A DNA stretch of 64,000 nucleotides, from positions 21,485,001-21,549,000 of the forward strand of contig CM067539.1 in NCBI GenBank assembly GCA_034509755.1, read 5' to 3'. The notes under the pieces were generated by a model that saw nothing but the letters and a program-made list of their open reading frames with translations, was not told where the DNA came from and searched no databases. Within the stretch, counting starts at the first letter, position 1. Every line of letters starts with the position of its first letter. The stretch comes from Anisodus tanguticus (taxonomy: Eukaryota > Streptophyta > Magnoliopsida > Solanales > Solanaceae). Both the position numbers and the translations under genes were made by a program. This document shows positions 35,389-47,000 of the stretch, piece by piece.

Positions 35389-36588
35389 ATGACTAGAACG
35401 AAAGTAAAGCTTGCTCTAATTAAAAATATCACTCAAAGGAAAGCCTCATACAAGAAAAGACAGAACGGGTATATGAAAAAGGCTCAAGAACTAAGCACCC
35501 TTTGTGATGTTGAGACAGCTACCGTCATCTATAGTCCTTACCACGATGAACCTAAGGTATTTCCAAATTATGATGCTGCTGTTAATACCTTTACAAAGTT
35601 TAGGGAGCTGCCGGAGTTGGAGAAATCAAAAAATATGGCGACACTAAAAGACTTCACCCAGAAAAGGATTAAGAAGTTAGAAGATCAACTTGAGAAGGTA
35701 AGGAAGGAGAACAGGATGAAGGAGTTCACAAACATGATGTATGAAGTGTTGAATGGAAAAGACATTCCCGTTGACATCGAATCTTACGATCTCAACGATC
35801 TGAGTTATGTGATCAACCAACACCTCAAACGGACATGTGAAGCGATGAAAGCGAAGACTGATGGAGAGGGTACCACATCGAATGCCCCTCAACCCATTGT
35901 TGAACTAATGGTTCCTGGTGGGACCATCTCTATCGGGCCAAATGCTCCTCTATTGGACCCTTCAGTGGCTTCACTAACGATGGATCCATGGGTGGTTCCT
36001 GGTGAGACCAACTTCAAGGGGCCAGGTGCTTCTCTGTTGGCTCCTGATGTGGCTCCAATATCGGTGATTCCTCCGGTGGCTCTGTCAATTGTTCCTCAAA
36101 CGGATGCATCTGTTGTTCCTTTATTTGCATCTACTCAAGTGTCTCAACTAATGTTTCAACCGGTGGCTTCTTTGACGGCTCCTCCTCAAACGGTTGGTCT
36201 TGTGGGCCCTTCAAGGGTTCCTCCTTCACCTCCTATGTTTTCTTCACAAATGTTTCCTCAAATGGTTTCACAATTTTATCCTCAAATATCTCAACAAATG
36301 GCCCCTCCAATGCCTACACCAACAATGGATTCTCCAATGCCCTCACCAATGATGGTTGCTCCACTGTTTCCTCCTACGACACCACCAATGGACCCGTCGA
36401 CGAGTATCCCCCCAATGGGTGCATCAACGCCAATGAATAACTACCAAAGCAATTCATATGGATTTCCACAAAGTCTTGAATTTACTGAGATGATGAACTG
36501 GAATGATGAAATAATGACTTTATTAGATGATCTATCTTTCAACGACATTAATGTTGAAGATCCAAACCACAACAACAATAATTTCTAA
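35389..36588 (+). CDS. Type I MADS-box protein, M-gamma (AGL80-like), single exon
   Basis: 399 residues. ATG at 35389 is the first ATG in frame and opens MTRTKVKLALIKNITQRKAS. The MADS domain covers 1-60 (YKKRQNGYMKKAQELSTLCD, ATVIYSPY). A predicted coiled coil at about 85-130 follows (QKRIKKLEDQLEKVRKENR), then a segment ending near residue 165, then an unusual proline/methionine/threonine-rich tail (about 180-370) with repeats such as PMPTP and PMPSP, and an acidic/Asn C-terminus. Intronless structure and the VKLALIKN...YKKR block place it in the M-gamma group. By family knowledge these act as heterodimers with M-alpha proteins in the central cell and endosperm. Expression and role here are inference. 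It is the only unbroken copy in the local array. Confidence 0.88.
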   Translation: MTRTKVKLALIKNITQRKASYKKRQNGYMKKAQELSTLCDVETATVIYSPYHDEPKVFPNYDAAVNTFTKFRELPELEKSKNMATLKDFTQKRIKKLEDQLEKVRKENRMKEFTNMMYEVLNGKDIPVDIESYDLNDLSYVINQHLKRTCEAMKAKTDGEGTTSNAPQPIVELMVPGGTISIGPNAPLLDPSVASLTMDPWVVPGETNFKGPGASLLAPDVAPISVIPPVALSIVPQTDASVVPLFASTQVSQLMFQPVASLTAPPQTVGLVGPSRVPPSPPMFSSQMFPQMVSQFYPQISQQMAPPMPTPTMDSPMPSPMMVAPLFPPTTPPMDPSTSIPPMGASTPMNNYQSNSYGFPQSLEFTEMMNWNDEIMTLLDDLSFNDINVEDPNHNNNNF

Positions 36589-37735
36589 GGACCTAGAACC
36601 ATTGTCTGTTTCTTTTAGTATTGTTTTGTATGTCCATGTTATCCCATGGACTTTCTGTCTCTTTTAATGTTTGCATGTTTCTATGCTGTGTCGTGGGACT
36701 CTCCACATCTCTTTCTTTTTTTCTCATTTGGAGTGTAGTGTCCGTCTGTCGTCTGTTTTTGTTTCTTTTCAGTTTGTTATTTTGTTCACTTATTAAATTT
36801 ATGATCAATCTTTATTTCATGTTTACTAGATATTTTATATTTACTTGCACCTTTATTATTGTTGTTGTTATAAGTGTGGTTTCCAAAAACAGTTTCTTTG
36901 CTTCAAAATCTAAAAAAAAATAGTATATATATTAGTTAGATTTTAATTCCAAACTTTCTACTATAGATTAGTAATAATGCATATATCTAAAATTGATAAT
37001 GAATTAAAACAATAAAGAAGATATATTACTCTCCTGGCTTTATTTATGTAAGAAATGCAAGTGTTCTATTTTAAGTTAATTGTCTAGAATTGGTTTCTCC
37101 ACTCCAAAACTTTAAATTGTATTCACACATTTATGTTTTACTTTCATTTTTTTTTGTTCTCCCTTCAGAAAGTATAAAATTTTATTCCACGTATGAGATC
37201 TGCTGGAAGAAATAAATGTATCCCCTGCATCAGAAATAGGCTTTTGTTGTTTACTAATCATTTGAAAAGTAAAATATTCCAAAAAAAAAAAAAGATACCA
37301 CAAAAAAGGGGTGGGGGAAAGATGATATATATTAGTAAGTGAAATTTGAACCATGACAATTAATAATAGTTCAAATTTGGAGACAATTAAATATAACTAT
37401 ATAGATATTTTAAGATCAACCAGGCATGTCGTTCAAGGTCATAAAGCCGTTTAATACATCATAGTGTGCGGTCCAGAACATCTAACTTCTAAGGACATCA
37501 CAGACATTTTATTGCCTCAAACTTTCACAATCTAAATTAAAAGGCCGTAGTCCCTTGATATGTACCTCATTGTAACTTTGAATAGAAGAAGTGGTTCAAT
37601 TTCTTATATTTTATTTTCCAAATATCTTAGGTAAAATGACTCCTCTCCAATTTCTTATACTTGCAACTCTGCCATGGTGGAGTCATGGACAGAGAAAACC
37701 AAGAACTTTGGTTCTCATTCATTCTGCTACAAGGT
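36589..37735 (+). repeat. 3' flank of the intact MADS gene (duplicon)
   Basis: Near-identical to 33033-34340 and related to 22710-23184/24372-24900 and to the inverted right end of the window. Short frames in it (for example 36621-36923) recur in the other copies only because the DNA is duplicated. They show no protein-family features. Confidence 0.8.
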
Positions 37736-38525
37736 TATACGTACTAAGATGTAGTAATTAATACCCCGAAGTAGATATAGTTAAAAAAATTGATGCTTAT
37801 AAAATTATAATTATTATCAACTGAAGAAAATGCATGTTCATTTCACTTGTTGTGGCTTTATTAATCTACTAGTGCACTCGCCCACGCTTCGCGCAAGTAT
37901 ATATATTTTATACACATAAGAGTCGTAGATTTAATGAAAGAAACATGAAAAATACAAAAGGTTTGATGTAAATAAATATAGATAATTTCAACATTTAGTT
38001 TAATTTATTTACGGCAATGAAACAAAATTTTACACAGTAACTGCACCAAAAAAAACATGCAAAAGAGTATAGCAATTGTAGATTTAATGAAAAATAAGAG
38101 AGAAAATGAAGCACAATAAAGGAAAAAGGGTGACAAAAACATAATATATTTGTTAGCCTCAACCTTTTAGAGAGCATTGACTTGATACAAAAAAAAGTTG
38201 AAATTCCAAAAATATTACAAATCTAAAAGCACGAAATAAAGTAATTTAAGAAAACTAATGAAATTTACATGCTGGTTAACAAACCAGAAAGGAATAGTTT
38301 TAAAGCCTTGCCATTTTTTAAAAATAATTCTCATGATGTCTTTAAATACACAAAGGAATTGAATGCAATGTCCATGAAAAAAAAATATATATTATACGTT
38401 TGTTAGCCGTGAACCTCTCTCTGCATGTATCGACCTAAAAGCAAAAAAAAGAAGAATAATCTCAAAAAGTTCATGAATGAGGAATTTATAGCTCAATCCC
38501 TGACCAAATAACCTTCAATTGGAGA
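37736..38525. other. Intergenic DNA after the MADS duplicon
   Basis: AT-rich. Contains the word GCACTCGCCCACGCTTCGCG at 37874-37893, a GC-rich imperfect hairpin in otherwise AT-rich sequence that resembles a recurrent plant repeat motif I cannot assign. No gene. Confidence 0.4.
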
Positions 38526-38645
38526 CTATGTTGCTCGAACTCTTAAAAGTGTTAACGAGTGCGTGTTGATCGTCCAAAGTTAGTGCATTTTTTGAGGATA
38601 CAACATGGGTGTGGTAGCATTTTTTAGAGAGTTCGAGCAACATAA
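38526..38645. mobile_element. MITE with inverted ends GTTGCTCGAACTC / GAGTTCGAGCAAC
   Basis: CTATGTTGCTCGAACTCT at 38526 is mirrored by AGAGTTCGAGCAACATA ending near 38644, and the element is about 120 bp. The interior (GTGCGTGTTGATCGTCC ... GGATACAACATGGGTGTGG) is itself imperfectly palindromic. This matches a small element widespread in Solanaceae. It lies at the left edge of the element C 5' LTR remnant. Confidence 0.75.
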
Positions 38646-38830
38646 ATTATTTTTTTGTTGAAATATGTTCCGTTAGTATACCTAACAGAACTTTTTATTA
38701 ATTGTCGAAAGAAAGGAAAGGAAATACAAAAGGTAAAAAATTGTCGAAAGAAAGGAAAGCAAACACATGATTTTTATCTTCTCTCTTTCTCAATAATATT
38801 CTTGTAGAGGTTTATTATTATTTCATAACA

Positions 38831-38845
38831 CGTTATCAACACGAG
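38831..38845 (+). other. Primer binding site of element C
   Basis: CGTTATCAACACGAG lies directly after the LTR end ATAACA, close to the CGTTATCAGCACGA form that follows many Tork-type plant copia LTRs. Confidence 0.5.
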
Positions 38846-39159
38846 TTTCTAACCATTTTCTACCATACATGAAACTACAAAATCTTAGAAGTTCGAATAA
38901 GTTATCGGGTAATCTCTTAGGAGACCAGAGATTTTTGTCAAGTGTTCTATGTCGGACTATATGCAGGTATGCACAAATCTCACTTCCTGCGAGGTTAAAA
39001 TCTAATGTTGATTTACCTTAAAAGTGTTTGCAGTATAAAAGTGGCAGTTAATATAATAATCTACGGAAATAATATTTTATTATTTAAATATTTATTGTAA
39101 ACATGTAAGTATATTCCCTACCCATAATTAGAATATTTTCATATATTGTGTAAATATAA

Positions 39160-39250
39160 TTATGGTAAGACTAGGATTCCTCTTTTGTATAGGCTTAGGA
39201 TTCCTCTTTTGTATAGGCTTAGGATTCCTCTTTTGTATAGTCTTAGGTTC
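39160..39250 (+). repeat. 24 bp tandem repeats in the element B 5' LTR
   Basis: Three copies of a unit containing TTAGGATTCCTCTTTTGTAT, plus a partial fourth. The 3' LTR (about 43808-43920) has four full copies. They lie upstream of TATATATACC (about 39280), in the U3 region. Confidence 0.85.
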
Positions 39251-39475
39251 CTATTGTATAAGGGATGAATATTGTACTCTATATATACCTTGATATTAAT
39301 GAAAGACTCCTCAAGGGAGATTAATATCATCTTACATGGTATCAAGAGCCAAATAAACAAAACCCTAAAAACCTTTCTCTTCCACAAACCGTCGGCCGCC
39401 TCTCTCTACGCCGCCGCCCTCCCGGATTTTCTTCTTGTTTTTCGGGTTTTGTTCTTCCTTTCTTCTCTTCTCTAA

Positions 39476-40520
39476 ATGGCTATCCCTGATTCTTCCACAC
39501 TTTCGACGCCTCTACCTCCACAAATCCCACCACAAAGTCATCACCCCCGTTTCATCCCGCCCTTACTTGTTTCCAACATCCAGAACCATATTCCCATTAT
39601 TCTTGATCAAGAAAACAACCAGTATTCTCCCTGGGTTGAACTTTTTTGCAATCATGCATGTCTTTATAACGTGCTTGACCATTTTGATGACACTATTCCG
39701 CGCCCTACGGAGGTTGATGATTCTATCTGGCACCGTCTCGACGCCGGCGTCAAACAATGGATATATGGTAGTATCTCTCAGGATTTGCTCCTTACTATCA
39801 TGAAATCGACTCCACGACCCTTGACTTGTGGAATCGTTTGGAGGAAATTTTTCAGGGACAACAAGCACACTCGTGCCGTGTATTTGGAAGAACAGTTCAA
39901 CAAAACACGTCTTGAAAACTTCTCCAATGTCTCTGAGTACCGCAAGCAGCTTAAACTTCTAGCGGATCAACTCTCCAACATCGGCACGCCTGTCACCGAC
40001 GATAAAATGGTGCTACAAATGATTTCGGCCTTACTAAGGGCGAATATGATACTTTGGCCACCATTATTCAACAGGCAGATCCGCTACCGAGTTTTAACAA
40101 AGCTCGCTCACAATTTTTGCTCGAATAAACCCGTCGTGCTAAGCAGGATGAGCACACCCAGCAGGTGTTAGCTGTTGACACGCAACCTCAAGATCAGACG
40201 CCACCAGACAACTCCCAACAATGCGGCGGGGGCCGCGGCGGCAAGGGTGGAAAAGGCCGCGGCGGTAGAGGAGGCCGTGGTCGTGGCAAGGGTCGCGGTC
40301 AACAGAACCAACAGCAGCAACAGCAACAGAGATCGCAGAACAACTGGGCTGCGGCTCCTCAGCAGTTCGTCTACAGCGCCGCGGCGCCCCGGTTCAGAGC
40401 CGCGACGCCAAGTCCATTCCAGTACCAGCAGCCATACAATCCGTATTCTTACCCCGATTTGCTAGTCCCCGCTCCAGCCCCACAACAAGCCCACTTCATG
40501 CAAGGTCAGGTCCCGCAGCC
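39476..40520 (+). pseudogene. Element B gag, with RGG/Gln-rich tail
   Basis: ATG at 39476 (MAIPDSSTLSTPLPP). The capsid-like core is readable (NQYSPWVELFCNHACLYNV, then AVYLEEQFNKTRLENFSNV). Frame changes occur near 39800, 39850 and 40030, and LLE is followed by TAA near 40125. The C-terminal part (40190-40350) is GGRGGKGGKGRGGRGGRGRG followed by a Gln run, with no cysteine and so no CCHC zinc knuckle. It then runs into the protease region. In related plant copia gags a CCHC motif is usual. Confidence 0.85.
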
Positions 40521-40589
40521 CTCCTCCAGCATGACACCTACTGAGTTGGGTCAGGCGTTTAGCACCCTCTCTATGCAACAGCCTGACAA

Positions 40590-40730
40590 TACTTGGTACA
40601 TGGACTCAGGCGCCACATCTCACGTCACCCAGTCTGCAGGTACTATTCCTAAACTGTTTCATGTAAAGCATCCTCAATATGTTACAGTTGGTAGTGGACA
40701 ACGCATTCCAGTTAAGGGTTATGGTACCTC
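40590..40730 (+). pseudogene. Element B aspartic protease region
   Basis: WYMDSGATSHVTQ at about 40594 contains the catalytic D-S-G triad of copia proteases. It is followed by VTVGSGQRIPVKGYG and, further on, SLKNTLYAPHMIKNLISVRQ, the usual C-terminal signature. The frame is open from 40165 to 41007. Confidence 0.85.
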
Positions 40731-40994
40731 ATACACACAACCTCCTCATCCACCCTTCTCCCTCAAAAACACCCTATATGCCCCACACATGATTAAGAAC
40801 CTCATATCTGTCCGCCAATTTACTCGTAATAATTCTGTCTCTGTGGATTTTGACCCTTTTGGTTTTACTGTAAAAGATCTTCATACGGGGACACCTCTTA
40901 CGAGATGCAATAGCACGGGGGATCTCTATCCATTCACTTCCACCTCCGCTGCCAGATCTTGCTCTCCCGTCACTCTAGCGGTACGTTTCTTCTT

Positions 40995-41760
40995 CAACCT
41001 GGCATAATAGGCTTGGTCATCCAGAGTCCCGCTTTTTAATTTTCTTAGAGGCAACAATTTCATTGCTTGTAATGGGAAACTTGCCCAAAATTGTGTTTCT
41101 TGCTCTTTAGGCAAACATATTCGTCTTCCGTTCAAATCATCTACTAGTGTTACATTTGCTCCTTTTGATATTATACATGCCGATTTATGGACATCTCCTA
41201 TCACTAGTTCTCTCGGTCATAAATACTATCTTGTGTTGCTTGATGATTTTTCACACTACGTTTGGTTATACCCTCTTAAATTTAAATCGGAAGTGTTTGT
41301 CAAATTTCTTGAGTTTCGCAAGTTCATTCAAACACAATTTGGAAAAGGCATAAAATCATTTCAAAGCGATAATGGTCGTGAATTCAATAACTCTATGTTT
41401 CACCATTTTTGTACCAATAATGGCATGGTCTTTCGCTTCTCCCCGCCCTCACACCTCACCACAAAACGGTAAAGTGAAAGAATCATCCGCACCATTAACA
41501 ATATGATTCGCACCCTATTGATTCATGCCTCCCTCCCTCCACCCTTCTGGGTCTATGCTGCTAAAATGTCAGAATACACTCTAAATATTCTCCCTACTAG
41601 CACTCTTCACAATATGACCCCTACCGAAATCCTCTACCATAGAATCCCCTCTTATGATCATCTACGAATTTTTGGTTGTCTGTGCTATCCCAACCTTAGC
41701 TCCACCGCCCCTCACAAGCTCGCTCCTAGGTCCACTCCATGTGTTTTCTAGGATTACCGC
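40995..41760 (+). pseudogene. Element B GAG-pre-integrase and integrase
   Basis: STWHNRLGHP near 40995 (zinc-binding HH part) and CVSCSLGKHIRLPF (CC part) precede the catalytic core. In the core, HADLWTSPI carries the first Asp, FQSDNGREF the second, and SERIIRTINNMIR the Glu. WVYAAKMSEYTLNILPTSTL and GCLCYPNLSSTAPHKLAPRS follow. Frameshifts near 40980, 41465 and 41745 break it. Confidence 0.85.
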
Positions 41761-42269
41761 CGAACCATAGGGGCTATCTATGCTATGACTTGTCGACTCG
41801 TCAGATCCACATATCTCGTCACGTCACATTCGACGAGACCACATTCCCGTTTTCGAATCTTCCAAAATTCCAAAAACAGGACTACTCATTTCTTGACGAG
41901 TCTGCCATCTCTCCCCTCATAATCGAACAACTCACATCCTCTGTTCCGTCGTCAGAGCCGCGGCGCCCAAACTTCAGAGAAGCCTGTCAACCTTCTAGCA
42001 CCGCGACTCTCGATCCAGGAGCCGCGATACCTCCGACGGCTTCGCCCCACCCTCTCCTTATCCGACTTTACCCCCCGTCTCAGACACCACTCTGCCACCC
42101 ACTGTCCCTACCCATCCAATGGAAACTCGTTCAAAGCATGGAATCTTCAAACCCAAAGTCCATTTCAACTTGTCTGCCCAAACCATCTCTCCACTTCCAA
42201 AGAACCCAAAATTGGCCAAACAAGACCCTAATTAGAATGCGGCTATGTATGAGGAATTCAATGCTTTAA

Positions 42270-43664
42270 CTAAATAGCACACGTGGGATCTAGTACCTAG
42301 ATCTGAGGGGGTGAATGTCATTCGTTGTATGTGGCTATTTCGTCACAAGTTCAGAGACAATGGGGATCTTGAGAGGTATAAGGCCCGTCTTGTGGCTAAT
42401 GGCACAAATCAGCATGAGGGCATTGATTGTCGTGAGACCTTCAGCCCGGTTGTCAAACCGGCTACCATCCGCACAGTTTTGAGCATAGCCATGGGCAAAC
42501 ATTGGCCGATCCATCGACTTGATGTGAAGAATGCATTCTTACATGGGGATCCGAGAGAGACAGTCTACATGCATCGACCACCGGGGTTCACCCATCCAGC
42601 GAGTTCCTCACTATGTGTGCCGTCTCCGTAAGTCACTATATGGCCTGAAGCAGGCCCCCCGTGCGTGGTATGATCGATTTGCCAGGTATATCTTGAAGAT
42701 TGGGTTTGTATGCAGCAAGAATGATACATCACTTTTCATTTTTCATCGAGGTAGTAGCACGGCTTACTTATTACTTTACGTGGATGATATTGTTCTTACT
42801 GCCTCCTCCGACGGATTGAAAAATGAGATTATTGCCTTGCTCAAGTTCGAATTTGCAATGACTGATTTGGGAAAGCTGAGTTACTTTTTGGGGATATCAG
42901 TGACTAGGTCTGCCAATCATATGTTCTTGTGTCAGCGTAAGTATGCAGAAGATATTGTGTACAGGGCTAAGATGGCGAACTGCAAAGAGGTGCCTACTCC
43001 AGTTGATTCCAAGTCTTAGCTCAGTTCTATAGATGGTGCTCCAGTCTCTGATCCTAGTCTGTATAGGAGCCTTGCAGGTGCACTTCAGTATCTCACATTC
43101 ACCAGGCCAGACATAGCTTATGCTGTTCAGCAGGTGTGCTTATTCATGCATGCCCCCAGGGAGTCTCATTTCACTGCTCTTAAGCGTATCATTCGATACA
43201 TTAAGGGCACTCTTGATTATGGTTTGCACCTGTACCCCTCTGCACCAGACAAGTTGCTTTCATATACGGATGCAGATTGGGCAGGGTGTCCGGACACGCG
43301 ATGCTCCGCCTCCGGCTTTTGTGTTTTCTTAAGGGATAATCTGATTTCTTGGTCTGCCAAGCGACAGGCTACCCTATCTCGTTCCAGTGCCGAGGCTGAG
43401 TACAGAGGCGTTGCAAATGTAGTAGCTGAGATTTGTTGGCTCAGAAATTTACTATTAGAACTTCAGTGTCCTTTGCGTCAGGCATCTATTGTGTATTGTG
43501 ATAACATCTCTGCCATCTATCTTTCTCATAATCCGGTTCAACATCAGCGAACCAAGCATATTGAGATAGACCTACACTTCGTTCGTGAGAAAGTTGTGTT
43601 AGGCCATGTCCGAGTGTTACATGTTCCATCATCCTATCAGTATGCAGACATATTTACCAAATGA
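42270..43664 (+). pseudogene. Element B reverse transcriptase and RNase H
   Basis: RT blocks: YKARLVANGTNQHEGID, HRLDVKNAFLHGD, LYGLKQAPRAWYDRF, and the catalytic YVDD in LLLYVDDIVLTA (about 42770-42800). RNase H blocks: SYTDADWAGCPDTRCSASGF, SRSSAEAEYRGVANV, YCDNISAIYLSHNP and YADIFTK before the stop near 43664. A frame change occurs near 42610 and a TAG interrupts at 43017-43019 (VDSKS*LSS). Confidence 0.9.
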
Positions 43665-43737
43665 CTTCCCGACAGTTATTTCTTGACTTCGAGCCAGTCT
43701 CAGCGTCCGGCCTCTTCCCGCTCCGACTGAGGGGGTG

Positions 43738-44003
43738 TGTAAACGTGTAAATATATTCCCTACCCATAATTAGAATATTTTCATATATTGTGTAAATATA
43801 ATTATGGTAAGACTAGGATTCCTCTTTTGTATAGGCTTAGGATTCCTCTTTTGTATAGGCTTAGGATTCCTCTTTTGTATAGGCTTAGGATTCCTCTTTT
43901 GTATAGTCTTAGGATTCCTATTGTATAAGGGATGAATATTGTACTCTATATATACCTTGATATTAATGAAAGACTCCTCAAGGGAGATTAATATCATCTT
44001 ACA
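43738..44003 (+). repeat. 3' LTR of element B
   Basis: 266 bp, TGTAAACGTG...ATCATCTTACA, with four 24 bp units where the 5' LTR has three. Followed by target duplication TTTAT. Confidence 0.92.
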
Positions 44004-44008
44004 TTTAT

Positions 44009-47000
44009 TGACTTCACCAAATTACAGGGTTTACTTCTTTTTAATATACCTAGTAATATGATTATATATTAGTCTAGTGGGAAAACATGATATAGCTAGT
44101 AATAAGCAATATAATTTTGCTCCCTGGTATTTTTGTTTTCAATCCATTGTGATAGAGCCATAGAGGTTCTATTTGTATGTGTTTGCAAAGGAATTTGTTT
44201 ATATAGTAATTAATTCTAGTATCTGGATGATCACCAATTAAAGCTATCTGCTGTTCAGTTTCGAAAAGGTAATTTTCTTACTTATGGTGCTTATCTCACA
44301 TGGCTACGTTGAGTATCATTAGTTTCTGAAGAATAAATTGTGAAAAGAAATATATGATCGATCATCAGAAATGATGATAAATTCTAAGTCTTGTTCGACT
44401 AAATTTACTTATGCTCATAATCATCAGAAATGGTAATATTTTCATATGTTTATTGTGATTATCACTAAAAATATGTTAGAGAAAAAATATCCACATTACA
44501 TTATATGCATGTCTCGATATGCTCATGAAGTAGCAACATCTTAAAAGAGGTATTAATCTATCATAATTTGATATACCTTGATAAATATTATAAATACAGA
44601 TCTATTTCCTGAAATGAATGTGACAGTATTTAGTAAAGCTTATATATAGACGTGTGTTTGGTTGTGAAGTTATCACGATTCACCTCCAGAAGAGGTAAAA
44701 TAATTGAGAAAATATATTCTAAATATTCTATGATTTACTCCCGAATTAGTAAACTCAGAATATGCTCTTGAAGTAGTAAACTCCCAAAATAATAAGACTT
44801 TAAAATTTACTCCCGAAGTAGTGAATCTGAAACTTACTCCTGAAGTAGTAAGGAATTATTCTGAAGTAATGTCTTTTTGTGCTTGAGCAAAATAATGAGT
44901 TATAGATGAGAGTTATATATCAAGCACATTCAAATAATCAGATTTCATTCCCCGAACTGAATGGAGGTATACCACAACCTACCTCCTAGAGAGATAAAAT
45001 AATAAAGGAACTACATGTGATATAAAATTCATTGCAACACGTACCCGTCGTACGTAGAAACATCATGAATAAGTTTATTAAATATCATTCTAAGGCAAAA
45101 TGAAGCAGAGTAGAATGCTTTCTACCATAACCACGTTGATACATTATTGTTAGTTGTGATTTCCCCGAAGGAAATAAACATTAATGTATCTCTTCTTGAA
45201 GTATGTGGTTACTATGTGGTTACCGCTTTGATACAAAATATTCAAATGCTAATGGATAATCTCCCTAAAGGAGACATTGAAATACTGAAGTTTAGAACTT
45301 AGTGTTTGATTTTCATTGTTTATGAATTTACAATTATCATTAAATGTCCATTTGATTTTCGTTTTCTTTCATGACACCAGTAGTGTCTAACCAAATGTTC
45401 TTTCATGATACCAACAACATCTAAGCAATATTTGATGATATAGTGCTAATGATCAAGAGCTCCAGAAGAGCTAATTGTTTGTTTACAAGAATCATGACAC
45501 TAGCAGTGTTCAAATAATATCACATTACAAAATTTAAATTGAAATCTCATGGAGAGGTTATATATGAGAGCCACATTCGTACTAGATCATATAATTGTTA
45601 CGATTGGAACAAAAATTATGGTAAATCTGAAGTTTACTTGCAATAAAAATGGTTATCCTATTGAGACTACAAATGGTTAGAGGATTGAATATCTTCAAGT
45701 GCTACGGGTAAGAATTACATATGTAAAATTTTACCTGGGCATGATGAGATCACATGCTACAATAAACCAGAAGTTTATTGATATAAAATCTCATGCAATA
45801 GTAAACTAGACGTTTACTAAAATAAATAACACTCGTTGGGGTAAACTTGAAGTTTACTAGTACAAATAATTTTATCAATTGACATGATAATTTTGGTCAT
45901 CCTGATTTAAATCTGATATGCTAAGTTTGTACTCGGAATATATTGAAGAAGTAGAAGATTCTTCAAGAATTAATTTGTTTGTTCTCATGATAAGTTGATT
46001 AATCAGCTAAAATTCCCTAAATTCTGAAAAATATAAAAGGTGAATAAGGGTCCGTTCACCTGCAATGTGATGTATTAAATAGATGCATCTATGAGACGGT
46101 CACATGTGCGTTTATTGTCAACATGCAGTTTGACATTTACGAAGTTTCTTGCTTAAAATAATTGAGTCAAGAGCACAATTTTCAGATTATGTAATCAAGA
46201 TAATTCATTTTGATAATGCTGATTGATATTCAAACTAGTTTAGCATTGAATGCCCTCTAGTAGATAGCTAAACCATTTCTTATGAGAATAAAATTTCATG
46301 TGTTGGTCTGAGATATGATATATTGCATACAACAACGCTTTTATGCTTCAGACCACTAAATTATGATAAATTCTCCCCTCATAATTGGTTCAAGGTCAGG
46401 AACCAAATGTTTAATCTAATAGTTTTTATTGTGCGGTATATGATTAATGAATCTACCACGATGCACACAGATGGATTCCTCAAAGAAGGTGGAAATGTAT
46501 GTTAGTTTTTCTAACATAAGGGGGGAGAGAATAAACAACTAAGAAATATGTTGTGAATTATCATCAGTATGATCCTCGTTCAAATGATAATTCAAGTAAA
46601 ATGCTAGAAGCATTTGCTGACCAAACTATTTCATATTCCAGCTGCAAGATGCTCCTAAATGTCCTGAAGGACATGGTTTACAACATGTGTGAAGTATGGT
46701 AGACAAATCGGTACCAAATGCAATAATCCTTGAAAAAGGAGAGGAGAAAATGATCATAATAAGGAGGCAATGTGCTCTTGAAGAGCCTACGACATAACAC
46801 TTCATAGAACCTCATACGAGGTTCAGGTACCTGAAAAATAATGAAGTGATAAGATCTCAGTAAGTTATGTCTAATTCCAAACCGATACAAAATGATATCT
46901 CGTCGATGATATCTTTGATACAATATAGTACACAATATTGTATAATATTATGAGAATCTGAATTCTACGTCTCTTAAAGCATGTTGATGTAGAAATAATT

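Larger units (their letters stand above)
39096..44003 (+). mobile_element. Copia element B (Retrofit/Ale-like), target duplication TTTAT
   Basis: LTRs at 39096-39336 (241 bp) and 43738-44003 (266 bp) begin TGTAAAC and end CTTACA. They are flanked by TTTAT at 39091-39095 and 44004-44008. Apart from one extra 24 bp repeat unit and a one-base indel, I see only two substitutions between them, so the insertion is young. The primer site TGGTATCAAGAGCC follows at 39337-39350 and a polypurine tract (CTGAGGGGGTG) precedes the 3' LTR. Gag, protease, integrase, RT and RNase H are all present in order, but broken by several frameshifts and stops. Nested in element C. Confidence 0.92.

Noticed and set aside
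40175..40465. Ala/Arg/Ser-rich frame overlapping element B gag
   Set aside because: Alternative frame of the Gly/Arg/Gln-rich gag tail.
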